Source: Haemonchus contortus
Lineage: Eukaryota > Nematoda > Chromadorea > Rhabditida > Trichostrongylidae
Direction: 5' to 3'
DNA length: 64,000 nucleotides
Assembly: GCA_000469685.2 (NCBI GenBank)
Contig: LS997564.1
Location: 5,668,591-5,732,590, forward strand
Part shown: in pieces, positions 1 through 12,500 of the stretch
Numbering within the stretch: position 1 is the stretch's first letter
How the letters are laid out: each line of letters opens with the position of its first letter
The notes under the pieces: generated by a model
The model's database searches: none
What the model was told of the DNA's origin: nothing
What the model saw: only the letters and a program-made list of their open reading frames with translations
Made by a program: the position numbers and the translations under genes

Positions 1-1
1 G

Positions 2-3000
2 ATGCGAATCGCAAAGGATTTCATCATGTTTACGAAGAAAGACGGATTATTGACGTGCTTATTGTTATCACGAACATTTCACGAGATGTACTCCTTGAAA
101 GAAGTATGCTATTACCGTTAATTCCGCTTCAGTTACCTATATATTATTGGAAGCGAAATATCGTTATCAGTTCTGTGGGACTACTAATGAACAAGAATGC
201 GTATAGGTTTTTGTACCAGTCGCTTCATTCACACTCGAAGGTGGTTCGCGTGCAATGTACTGCGATTCACAAACACAGGCAAAGATGGTGAGTATCCATG
301 TCTCTTTCTCGTAATCCTTAGCTTTCGTGTACTATCCGCCGCAGAGCAAGTGACAATAGGAAAGTTCGAAATCTGGAAAGGAGAAATAAAAGGCTTGGGG
401 ACTTCATTCGTTTCTGCTTTTTACTTTAAGGAAGAGAGCTGCTGTCCTTCTGCGATGTTAACTTCTCTCTACTATCCAGTACCATGGTTATAGGAATTAT
501 ATAAAAAAAGCTATTACGTCGCTGTCCTGTTTTGTAACTTCCATTTCAACTCCCCGATTTTTGCTTCTGGATGCTTTCAAAACTTATTGATGAATGAAGG
601 TTCCCTTTTTACATTTGGGCTTGGGTTTTAATCAAATCATTTTTTTGCGTTGGCTTTGTCTGGGAACGCATTTCTTTTCAGCATTCTCAGTCGATGGACG
701 TGATTTACAATTACACACCCTTCGATTCTCAGGTAATTATATTTCACGGGTTTTCGAACTATTTAATTGCTTTCCTGAAAGGTTTCTAGCTCCACGAAAA
801 GCTAATTGCAGGACGCTCTTTTTGAACAGTTCGAACGCATCAGTAGTCCATCTGGGACCTTAATCGTGCTGTTCAACATGAGACGAATCGAAACCGGCGA
901 TTTCGAGCTGAACTTCGACACTCCTTATGATGTGCGGCTGTCAAACTTTGAGGAGCAGAGGTATAACGTTGAGACTGCAACTTTGTTCCTTTATGAATAC
1001 ACCGTCTCTATGTGAATGGATTTCGAGTCATTTTTCTCACCCCTCCTACATGTCATTTTTGGTACTCTTCTAGAGAAGAAGAGCGGAACTCTCTGAGAGC
1101 CTACTTGTCTGTGCTTTATCTCAACCCGCGCATGAAGGTATAGTTACTTTTCAATGCAAAAATGCGGAATTTTGTTCTAAACGAGTGATCGTTCAGGTCT
1201 ATCTTCGTGGCAAAAAGGTTCTAACCAAAAGAATACTTAGCACTCTACTATATCCGTATAAATACAATTACACAGCCAAAAACTTGAAAGCATGTGCCAC
1301 AAAGGAGTTCGAGAGATGCGAGCAAAAGGTGAAAGAGGGTCAGTGTTTCATAATGTTATTTTGCCCATTTTTGTTATCATTTATTCATTCGACTCCCGAT
1401 CTCTCTCGTACTCGATGATATCATTTCTAGCGTATTATCTACATCTAGAATATCAGCATATGAATATCTTGAAAGCATAGCTCACTCGGCTTCCGTTGTC
1501 TTATTTTCTTGTTCCTTCTTTCGATGACTGCAGGAGTTATTCTACTGATAAACTACGACCGTCATTTGAAGCGTTGTGATTTTCAGTAAAAGAAATGCTG
1601 CGGATGTCGTCTTCAGCTCTGGGTGAATTTGAAGCGAGGCACCGTGGTCAAAATATCCACGCCAATAAAACCCTCCGTATTGAGCAACGATTACTTGCCA
1701 AGTGGGTAATAAAAATTTTTCGGTCTTTTTTCCATGCGTGATAGGGAAAGAAGTAGTAAATTGTCTGTAAAGGGCACGTGCCGATATGGAGGCAAAAAAA
1801 GAGCAAGCAGAGAAGCGTGCATCACTGGCGTTGAAGGTATGGTTATCAGGCAATTAACTTCCTGTTTCGATCAGTTTTAACATTCTTTTCAGGCTAAAAA
1901 TAATCCCATCCCATTAACTTTCTACTTTGGGTTGAACATTCATCATAGGTGCGTGTTTTATCATTTCAGTAATGATCTTGTGTCTATGTTTTCAAACTTC
2001 CATTCTTAAGGAACCGATACGGATGTATGCTATACAATAATGGTCGGCTGATTGAGATGTATGTGAAAACAGCGGTGCAAAAGGAGAAAAACGATTTGAT
2101 GATGTGAGTGCAAATAGTTGACAGCTCACTAGCGAAGGAGTTCTCAACGGAGCAGTGGATTGACTCTCGTACTTTATGCTCTATTCAGAATTCGTTAAAC
2201 ATGTCCTTTGTCCATCTATGAAATTGTTTTTTCGCTTAAAATGCTTTATGTAGGAAATGCCTTGGTGTTGTTGGAGTGGTGGACGTGCCGTACTCTATAT
2301 TGGAACCAACACATAATAAGCAGAGTTTCGAGAATAAAAGGTGAGCGTGCAGCGTCTCCTTCCTTCCGGTTTCTGATATTGCAAGTAGGTTTGTTATCAC
2401 TTTATTATTGGGCCGAATCTCCACCCCATCTTAAATATATTCAGCCGTTCCTGACGTGGATCTAAACTTCTGCCAAAATCTTTCTCGTTTGTGCAGTTGT
2501 CTTGCTTTTTTCCTTCTACTTGCTGTGCTCCAGTTTCACATCGAAGCCTTTTAATCTAATAGCTAGTCTTCTTAACCTGTCTACCCATTTAGAAACTTGG
2601 GAAAGCAACTGCTTCACAGCAGACAAGGCTTTCTGGAATTCAGAGTCACATGCTAGCAATTCTGCATAATGGTTTCCTGATTGTAATTGTCGTGTGCTGG
2701 TTGAAACGTTCCATTCGTTGTTCAGAGAATACTTATCATTGCTTCGCGCTATGAACGATCACATGGAACAATACTGGAAGGACATCAATCTGGCTGGCAG
2801 TGATGGTCCAAGTGGCATTAAGTCGTTCTGGTAAGTGGGGTTTGATTCAGTTGCCGTGTTTGTGAAAGCCCATTTCACGTAATTTATAAGCATCTCATTA
2901 GAGTTGACATGACTCACTAAGTCACTCATTGTTACGAATCAGTTGAATGCAAAACTCCTCGCGTTGAGCTTTTTGTCATTTACTAATTGCAGGAAGAACT

Positions 3001-6000
3001 TCGGTTACGAAAACTCGGACTGGAGTTCAGAATGCACAAATCTGGCAGAGCATCGAAAAAAACGTTATCTTAGGATTGGACACACCATACAGTGCGGTGA
3101 GATCTCAATCTTATGTGGCTTACTTTGTAATATTTTATTCTCTTTCGCCTTGTTTATGCTTAGTCAAAATGGCTAACTAGCTCAACTCAAAAGTTTTTTT
3201 TCCATATGTTTTCGTCTTTCAGTTCAGCTGTAATAATAATTGTTGGGATCTTTTTTTTACAAAATCTTTCAACGAGTTGAGGTTCAGATAAGTGCCTGAA
3301 ATGGCGCCATGTTGAGTATCATGCTCCGTACGAGATCAGTGGAATTCCTGAAAAGTGGTGTTGTGATGATCATCCTAATAGTATGTTTAGAGGATGCTCG
3401 AGACCAGAAGAGACTCCTAAGGTATGAGTTTTTTCCGAACGAAAATCCTCTGTACATCTGCATTCGAAGTTTTTGTACATTCGCATACAAATGTTTATCG
3501 TAGGCTTGCTCTAATTGGAATAATAGCTGTTGGAGGGTAGACTATTCCACTGTGTTGATGGTACGCAAATCTTTCTTTTCAGCTGAAAGAAGGCAAGCTA
3601 GTACGGCAAAAGTCACCGGATCCACCAGCGAAAAGCAGTGGGATGTCAATTGTCAGTACACGATATACGCTTTTAGTTTCACCCTTTACAATATCCATTT
3701 TTCTTTATGATTGGAGTTGAACTATTGTTCAGAAAACTCGGAAGTTTTTAGGGCATGTCGATGGCTTTTGGTTTCTCAGCACTCGAGATTTTTATTACCA
3801 TTGTGTCGATTTCGGTGCTTTCTCGGTACTATGTAAGCTTGACTTTCGGCGGTTTTAGGGACGAGGCGTGGAACGTAAACCAGATTTCCCCAATCGCGGT
3901 ACTCCACTTGCTGCGACGAACGGTAGTGGATCAGCTCGACGGCCAGCCACGTCAGTATTAGCAACGGCATCAGCGCAGCGGAACAAAGAGGTGAACGATT
4001 ACCCACTTTTCATAGTACTTATCGTCGTTAAGTACGTTTTAGTTGTTGTGATTAATTGTCTCTAGTGTTTTTTTATGTTTCTAGATATCGAAGAAATTTT
4101 GTTCTCGAATGTAGGAATGTTTGGAATCGTGTGTTGTTCAGCACTGTAGGATAACAGTAATGAGCACCGGTTAAGGTTCAACGGCGACCGCCATCCCCTC
4201 CAGTCTCATCAAAACCGCTGAAGCGTTCGGCTCGCGTTGCCCAACGAAGGGAAGAGTCAACCAGTGAGTCCGAGTCAAGCCCAGAAAGGCCACCACGAAA
4301 GGTGGCCAACAAAACATATGGTTCCCCAAATAAGGTAAATATAATTAAATGGCTCTGGATGTTGAAAATTCTCATTATTTATGATATCCTTTGCAGTCAT
4401 CGGAGCGTGTCAGTGCCGTAGGTCGGCCACCTACAAAACGTGCTGCAGCTGCTATAAGCGCTTCCAAAAACCGCCGGGTGATTTCAAGCGAGGAAAGCGA
4501 TGAGGAAGAGCCAGTTACGATACCGGATTTGGTTAGCATCATTTTGAACGTCATTATCATTTGTTTAGTGTTTTCTAACCATTAATAATTCATATAAGGC
4601 CATCGCTTGAAATTTTATAGTTTCCGTTTTTATTGCTTTTTCTTCAATACATTAAATCTGTCTACACTATTTCACTGTCTTACCATTAAATGGGTTTTTT
4701 TATGCAATCGAGTGGGAGGTATACTTTATTCATTACAGATCACTAAACTTATTTATTTATTATTTATACCAGTGCCATACACCGCACTGAAGTAAACAGA
4801 TCTGCATTTTAGCCGAAAAAACCGAAAACGAAAGCGGATCTGCGTCGTCAATATGAGGAGAATGAGAAGTTAAGTGAAGTAAAGAAAGCCGTTGTTTTGG
4901 AAGCGAAAAATGCCGCAGCGGCAGCGAACAAGGGTATGTCAGCTTGAACCATCGCCGTCAATCGTTACTTTCACTGAAAACTTGAGGAAAAAGATCAGTC
5001 AAAGTGGAATTATGAAGGAGTGAATAGAGCCGAGAAAAGGGAGGTGTGAATAGGGCCGAGAAAATCGTTTTCATAATTCCTTTTCCTATTTCGCTCTTCT
5101 TTCAGAGTCAAAGGTGCCTACGTCAGCACCAGCCGCCCAGCCATCCACTCCCACCATGACGAAGCCGTCCACTTCCGCTACGAAATCTTTCACCCCGAAG
5201 GAACAGTCCGTGGCGACGGCACCAGTAGCACCGCTTTCCAACGGCACTGTTGTGAAGGGTGCTATTGACAAGGAAACGGTACAGAGATTCAGAATCTGTA
5301 TCGGCTTTGTTTTTTTTTCTCTATGAAAAGCACAGCAGAGTTCCTTTCTTATGGAGTGTAAGATAATCAGTTGAAAATGATTTAGTTCGAACGGGAAAAG
5401 GAACGGGCCGATAGAGCTGTTGGACAGACACGCAAATTGCTGAACTTCTTTTTGAAGCAGGTAGGTTTCGGTGATTTATTTACAAATATTTTCATTTTAA
5501 ATTAGGCTTAAATTAGTGTAAGTTAATAAGGTGCATTTTAAGAAACGGTTCTGAATGTTGAAAATTTCTTTCATTCGTCAATGATATCCTTTATATTATG
5601 TTAGCTGAAGTAGCAAAGAATGAAGTACAAGGAGTTGGGCTGATGGTGTTGTTGTTTTGTCAAGGCTGGTTTGATCAGAGAAATGATCCTTTGTTTTCTT
5701 TACAAGAAGCTGACAGTACCACCTCCGGCCTCTTTATACAGATGCGGTCTAACTAGCGTCTGTTAAAAATGTAGCTTCCATTTGTTCTCTTTGTTGCTTA
5801 TTTTTTTTACTGATATTCCTTTAGGGGGTTTCATTCGCGGATCGATTTCGACGAATGGGTGATGAGGAGCTGCTTGAACAAGACGTAGAGCAGTTTGGCA
5901 GGAATTTATGGGAAGAGCATGTGCTAAAGGTGTCGAACGTGTATCACTTCAACAATTTTTTGTATTCATAAGTGATATTTTAGATCTGTCGGGAGCGAGA

Positions 6001-6688
6001 TGAATTGCGTATGCTTCGTCGAAGCGATAAAGAGCAAATGCGAAAATTATGCGAAGATGAATTCCGTTCCGAATTGACGATCATCCTTAAGTGGGCAATG
6101 GTGAGTACTACTGAAAACAACATACATAAGAGAATGTACTAAATTGCTGCGCCTGAGGTAAATTCGAGTTTGAGGGTGCCTGCACGTCGAGCTTTTCTCA
6201 GCATTTCAACCTTACTTTGTATCTAAAGGCTGAATAATAAGAAATTTAGTAATGGTTCGAAGTGCCACAATACTGTGGCAGTTTTACGTTTGCTTTTTGA
6301 TGTCGGAACTGCTTCGAAATTCAACCGCTGCTAATGTCAATTCGGTCTAGAGGCAAAATTTTGGCAGTGATTGGAGTTTCGATTTGTAACCGACCTAGTT
6401 CTTTGCATCTGTTAGGGTGAATTTTGTTGCCAGCAGAGTGAATTTGGTAATATGAACTTTGACGAGAGGTAAAACAAACTGAGGATTTAGAAAAAAGGCT
6501 TATTCATTTGTCTCTCTGATAGGTTTGAATTTCAGCCAGACGACGTGGTAACGTATGAGAATTGCTTCCAAATGAAGGATAAGTTGATCGGTATGCTGAA
6601 CGCAGATCCAGAGGAGAGTGAAGAGTTGTCTCAGCAGTCAGAGGTGTTCGTCCCCGAATCACCTCGTGCTGATTCTCTGACGGAGTAA
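2..6688 (+). CDS. morc-1: MORC-family CW-type zinc finger ATPase, 5'-partial
   Basis: MORC proteins are GHKL ATPases that clamp and compact chromatin in the nucleus. The window opens inside the ATPase domain (MRIAKDF, then LSRTFHE). Exons I can place are 682-732, 812-960, 1074-1137, 1197-1338, 1593-1701, 1773-1836, 1893-1948, 2011-2103, 2254-2340, 2726-2830, 2993-3096, 3288-3421, 3583-3651, 3858-3990, 4165-4335, 4398-4533, 4813-4934, 5106-5279, 5385-5460, 5825-5930, 5985-6099 and 6535-6688. They encode the S5 part ([26 protein letters not shown]), a short coiled coil ([14 protein letters not shown]), the CW zinc finger (CDKCLKWRH at 3288, closing CCDDHP and a last Cys), a Ser/Pro/Lys-rich linker with an acidic SSEESDEEE tract, and a helical C-terminus ending SPRADSLTE. 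Splice phases agree from 682 through the CW exon at 3421; boundaries at 3651-5106 are approximate. The first 290 bases do not resolve into one frame. Order and motifs resemble animal MORC2-type proteins; the symbol follows the single C. elegans MORC gene and is inferred. Confidence 0.9.
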
Positions 6689-9600
6689 TGGAAGAAACCA
6701 TTCATCGAATCCTGTCGAGGACTAAAAAACTTTACCGGGAAAGTTTTCCAAATGCCTAGCCTTATCTTGCCACTTTTATACCTCTTCCAGCATCAAATAT
6801 GATGCACACATTGATTTTGCGCTGCGGTTTTGGTCTTCTTGAAACGTGTTTTGGAATAGAGGCGCTTGCGTACATGGCTAGCTGTCAGTCATTACCGTAT
6901 TGGCTGGTGAAAATGTCCCGTACACTCCTAAACAGGAAAGATAGTAAGGGATGCGTTAACTAGCTGGTACGCTAGTGGGGAAGTACGTATTCACTTGGGA
7001 GCGCACTACTACTGCGTATAAGTGCAGATCTCTTTTTACTTACAAAGCTCGGTGCTATCTATTTGGTGTCGTCAGCATTATAGTAGCTTTTTTCTTAGAA
7101 AGTGTTATAATCCATGACAATGTCAAGGAATATCTGCCGCCGACCATTTTACCATTTGTGGCTGTACTTTGTGATGACTTCCTGGCGGCTCTTCTACCAC
7201 ATTCACTGGCTGGACTCGTTTACACTGGCTGGCCAATATGAATTATCTTGAAATTGCTTATAAAACTTTCTTCATCTGTTCTTCCTGCTCCTTCCTACCA
7301 ACTGACTTGGTCAGTCCTCTAGCGTACATCCTGGTTGAGAAATCCATTGCAAATATCTGGGAATCTGTGACCAGCCTTATACATTCATTCTCCTATTTTC
7401 GGTCAAACAGCAAAGAAATAATGGAGTTGAATTGAGTTACTGGTTTCACAGGAAGCCATCTGAGAGGAATTTAGACTGCAATACCGTAATATAGACCGAC
7501 AGGGAGTTGTAGGCAGTGACAGAAGGTGCTCGCAGTAATAGTGCAGCCATATTTGGTAAGCTTTGGTTGGTCGAACGTATTCGCAATCATTCACAATCAA
7601 TCGATATCAATTTTCATTAGGTTTAGATGTTAGCCCTTTGTTTGTTTCAGTATTTTCGAGAAAGTTTTACTTCATTGTTCCCTTTTTTGGAATGTAGCTG
7701 TTAAAAAACGTAACACTGATCAGGTCTATGCATTTATTTCACTAGGAAGCAACTTCTAAAACGGCTTCATATTCCCTTTGTTTCTCCTCACCCTCGTAGA
7801 GCTGTCAATTTTATCATCAAACATTATTTTTATCTTCAACTGGGCTGCGATATCTTTTCCTAATCATCATTCCTTATTAACTGGTCATGTTACCAGTAAT
7901 GAAGAGATCTTCTGCTAGTAAGATATGCAAGGTCGAAATGTTTGTGTGTGTGTATGACACGTCGTGCCCTTGCTCTGGTTGGATCTGATAACAGCTACAG
8001 GACTACGACATCCTACCTTGTTATGTGTATTTTCACTGTGAAGGTTTTCATTGCTTTAATTGTATCTGTGAGGTTGTTTTGATCACTTGTTTGTTTTTTT
8101 GCTTACACTCCTTTGATTGGTGTTTACACTTCTTTGATTGGTGTTTTTTTTTTTCAGAATTAACGTCGTTGTCTCGTGCTTTTCTCTTAGGTACCTTCTT
8201 TCTTTGTTGTAATGCATTTACAACAATTTGTACGACGTTGATCTCCAATATTATCGATCTAATCAGTCTCGTACGCAGCCCAGTTTTAGCGGATTTTCAT
8301 GAACGTTGTCTTGATTGATTTGTTGTTAATCGACTTCTCGATTTACTTCTATCCTTCTATGATGTCATGCTTTAGTCCAAATGTATTTGTAGTCTGTCCT
8401 TAATTAGTTTTATATAGTTATGATACATAGTACACGTATTGGCGGTCAGCCTCATCACATCGAAGTTTAAGGTTCCTCCATATGAGGAGATACTCATTAG
8501 CTCGACATCTCAGCATACAATGAGTCAGATTGTACAGCTGTTGTTTATTTACCAGCGATATATTTTCTTTTTACTTGAATAAACAAATGAAGACGTACGC
8601 TGTCATGAGATTTCTGAAGCGTAAACCGGTGTTTCTACTTGCCCATTCATTACCTGTGAGGAAAGACTACGTATATTCTTGCCTTTATTGAGTTATTTTG
8701 ACGAAAATCAATTTTCGCTCTGGTGGTTGATGTTGATTGGGATTGACTGATTGATCTTTTGAGTAGTTAGTGTTGACAACCGGTTTTACATTTCTGGCCG
8801 TTATTGAATTTCGTTCCTTCTGATTTCACATGAAATGTAAATCTTGTTGAGAAAGGTAGAGAGTGTGATGTGAAAGTTGTACTGGAATGGATGGATTGTT
8901 TATTAGCACTTATTGGATTATCCGTTGAATGGGTGGTGTTGACATCGGGTTGTGCATTTTTTTAGTCATTTTTGATTTTTTTTATCGTATGATTTCTGGA
9001 AACATTTCGAGAAGTGAAAAATGGCTTCTTGCAAGCGTGCGAGTTAACCAAAAGTCGTTTTGGCTGTTCACAAAACGAAGGTATCGTCCTATGAATGAGT
9101 CTGAGGTGGTGAGTTATCACATATATCAGACTCGTCGTATTTCCTTAGGCACTTACCATAGTCACAGAAATGTTCTCATGATTGCAACAATGTTCCGCTC
9201 CTATGGTGAGTTGGTTTTTGTGATCTGCTCTTGCTCATTCTACCTTTTCTTGCCAGTTTCTGCCAAGCTTTTTCTTGCCAACTGCCAACTTATTTGATGA
9301 GATTTTCCTGTGAGAATATTTTTTTTTGTAGAACCCATGGTTTTTTTTATGTATCCTAAGCGGGACTTGTGGGCGACTTGTTTTCCTATTCGGCGATGCT
9401 TTCCTGCTCTCGAAATCTTTTGAGTTTTCTAGTTTAAAAAGAATCATCGTCTCCTCATGCTTACGTGAGCCTCTGAAGTTTTGGGTGTGATCTGGCCCTT
9501 TGAAGTTTTGCGGGTGCCTCGATAATTCCGGAATAGAATTTAAGTGGGACGATAGGGATTCGGAAGCGATTTTTCAGGACATGGCTAGCCATAATAAAGG

Positions 9601-12430
9601 TCTTCAGAAGGTTCAGACATTAAAACCGGTGAGGATGGTTTTGAGCAGAAATATCGCAATTGCTAGGGTGAGCTGAGTTGCTTGTTCGCGGATCAGATCC
9701 CGCTAATCTAATCATGTATCTTTTACGTTGTTTGGTGAAGACAGATCGCTCAGTTTTTGACCACTTCCCATTAAAGATCGGTCGGTTGACCAAAGATTTT
9801 CGTGATGCTTCAAATTTATTGTGAGGAGGCAGAAAACATCCCAAACTTGTACGACTTTGATCGCAAGTCCATTCCATGGCTTAGCCCAGAGGTGTCTGTC
9901 AGCAAACTATCTCCCTTTTTTGTTCAGTGAATCACTCATTCAGTACCTGTCGAAGGAAGTATTTTTCCATCTAATTAGGTCCTCGAGCAGGGATTTTGTT
10001 CACCAGTCGTTCTTTGTAGACGGCTGTTCGTTGTGTTCCAGCAATCGTTACGCGATTACTATCTCGGGATGTCGCCTGGGCGATCCAGAACGATTAGATT
10101 TCGCCCACCTGGCCCTTGTACCAAACTGGTCACTACATTGTCCCGTCACTTTTTGCTACTCTAACTCTTTAGAAACTTTCGTCCAGTTTGAAAATGAGAA
10201 TATGGGCAAGTTTCCTTCTGGCAGCTTGGCTTCACTCAGCATAGCTGGATTTTTCTCGCCAGCAGATTTTTGTCTCATTGCTTTTTACCGCACATATCTT
10301 GCTCAATACCGTACCGTCGTGAAAAATGATATCATGATGCGAGAGATATCATGCTCCCTTTTCTTTCCTTGCATTTGAGTTATTCACTTTCTTTTTCATC
10401 AACACTCTAGTCATGAAAATTAATAGCCTACACGATAAGTGAAGCACTACTATTAAACTAGAAGTGAGTGCCCGAATTTCGAACAAAATAGTAACTTGTT
10501 CAGGTTTAAGTTTTCATTCGATTGCTCCGAACATTTCCTCTTTTTCGTGACTATAATGATCCTTGATTAGTGTTTGTGCAGGTCTGACTCTGTTTGATCT
10601 GCGTCTAATAGACATGTAAGGAAACGAAATAAAATAGGATCTACCAGCCATTCTCTGAAGTCATCATTTCATTTCACTAGTGAGAATGTTTTCGAATGGC
10701 TAATTATCGATACCGGTTATCAGTAATTTGATTTGACGGCTCGAGTAGAGGCGAAGTGATGTGCGTTTGTGGTTTGTAGTCTATTTCTGTGCTCGTGCGT
10801 ATGTGCTTTATGGTTTGTTTTTTCTGCGTTTGAACCGCACCCATTCTATAAGTAGGTCTCCTGTGAGTTTCCCACATTCAAAATGCTCTTGATCAGTATT
10901 TCAATGTGTCTTTCACATATGTAATAACTTAGGGGGTCAGTGTAGGCCACCTACATAGGAAAAAAACGCTCTCTTAAAGCCTGTGAAAACCAAAATTTTA
11001 CAAAAAAATTGTCGTTTCTCGATTACATTAAGTTCCAGAGCACGGACACGGGTTAATATTAGATATGAACTGGTTCAATTGTATTTGTTTACTTGTTACC
11101 TGAAAGACAGTAATTCACAGCCGCACTTGACTGGCATATACGATGCTAGAAGCTTTGTGAGCTTTGCGAGTTATGGACAAAACTTTCACTTCAAACGAGG
11201 TTCGAACCCGTACTCTTGATTTTCGGGCATACGCATTTCCTTACGCATTCTGAAATCGTCGAAATGGGTGTGATGGCTAAGTGAGAATATAGGAGAAGAT
11301 TCCTTCGTACTTCTTGGAGTCTTTATGTTGGGAATTAGTTGGACAATGATCGGAATATGCGCTCATCTTGGATGGCTCTAAAATTGGTTCTTCGAGATGA
11401 AGACAGACCAATTTAGGTTTTAATGTTAACAGCTAGATGAATTTGTACGCATGGCGCATCCTGAAACGTTTCATAAACGTAAACTGTAAGGCGTGAGTAT
11501 AGCTTGTTTGCTAATAGCGTCGTTTTTTCTATTTACACAGCCAGGACCGAACCATTCCCATGTTTTCCCAGAAACTCTTTTACTGCTGACTACAATTTTC
11601 TTATTATGATTGTTGTAGCAAGAAGTGGAAACTAGTCTGGTTCATCCACAAATTGGCTTGAGTCTGCTGAATTGGCTGAAATCATAAATGTATGAAAGCC
11701 TTGGTGTCCTTGAATTTCTCTGCACTTCTTGTGATTAAACTAGTTCCGTTCTCAGTAATTTGCATCATTCTACAGTCTTATACCCGCATGAGAGCGCTCT
11801 TATACTATTGTGAGCAAATAGCCATCATTCCATCAAGCAGTATTTTACTTCATATAATCTCCTCGTTGGAGTTATGTTGTTAAGGGTAACATATCGACAA
11901 TGGTGGTAACATACCACCACTACCGTGAGAACATATTATTTAGTTTTCCACGGAAATTTGGTTGTTTTCAATCTGCATTACAACGAGTATCAGTATCAGA
12001 AATGGTAAGTCCGTGAGCATATTGTTTAGCGGCGATTCTGGAAAGCGTTTTGTTTCTGTCTCGAGGCGGCAACTGCCCCTCTGATACAGTGTACCTTTCA
12101 TGAGGCGCTGGTAGGCACTCCATCATCAATACTCCTCCTCAGCTGCCTTTCCCCTGAATTGTCAAAAACGTAGTGTCATTTTCAAACGCTTTCAGTGTTT
12201 TCCACGTTTCAATTTCTACGGCCCTCTGTATTATAAAGTTGTTTTATTGAGCTCTTTACAAGTTTGTATATATGCTTTATCAAGCTGACCTCTTAGCGGC
12301 ATGGTCTTCTCCAGAACTTGAAAATTATAGCTATCCGACCAGACGTTTCCACGATCCTACTGATTTTTAAGATCTCCAGGGCAGGCGCCTGATCCAAAGA
12401 AGACCCTGTCAGCGTAGGTTTGTGAGTTTT
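6689..12430. other. Intergenic DNA, no supported gene
   Basis: No ORF here has recognisable domain content, splice-linked neighbours or repeat similarity to the rest of the window. The 185-codon frame at 9821-10378 has low-complexity, Ser/Phe-rich composition and no family motif. A small GT-rich run lies near 7938-7952 and a short tandem duplication at 8102-8150. The MORC 3' UTR must occupy the first few hundred bases; no canonical AATAAA is obvious within 100 bases of its stop. Confidence 0.5.
8102..8150. repeat. Short tandem duplication
   Basis: A unit of about 20 bases (core CTTTGATTGGTG) occurs twice head to tail, followed by a T run. It looks like local replication slippage; no coding or mobile context is visible. 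Confidence 0.6.
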
Positions 12431-12439
12431 TTAAACCCA

Positions 12440-12500
12440 CTCATGAAGCAGTAGTAGAAACCGACCGGTGGGCGACGAAACGTCGGTCTAACAACGTCCA
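12440..12500 (+). repeat. Hammerhead-like / Penelope-like 3' end fragment
   Basis: The segment contains ATGAAGCAG, then a G/C stem ending GCGACGAAACGTCGG and the tail TCTAACAAC. The layout of a TGAAG box, a stem and CGAAACG followed by a short inverted stem is shared with the minus-strand tail of the Penelope-like relic near 60896-60963, which also ends in CTAACAAC. Penelope-like elements are known to carry hammerhead ribozyme motifs. Canonical core bases are imperfect here, so an active ribozyme is not claimed. Confidence 0.35.

Noticed and set aside
7930..7955. Short GT repeat as a possible regulatory or satellite tract
   Set aside because: Too short to be more than ordinary low-complexity sequence.
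9821..10378. 185-codon ORF in the MORC-RTE intergenic region
   Set aside because: Longest frame there, but Ser/Phe/Leu-rich with no domain, no splice-linked neighbours, and no repeat copy; a chance frame is the safer call.
11196..11213. tRNA T-arm-like GGTTCGAACCC
   Set aside because: No anticodon or D arm and no acceptor stem could be fitted around it; at most a fragment of a decayed SINE.
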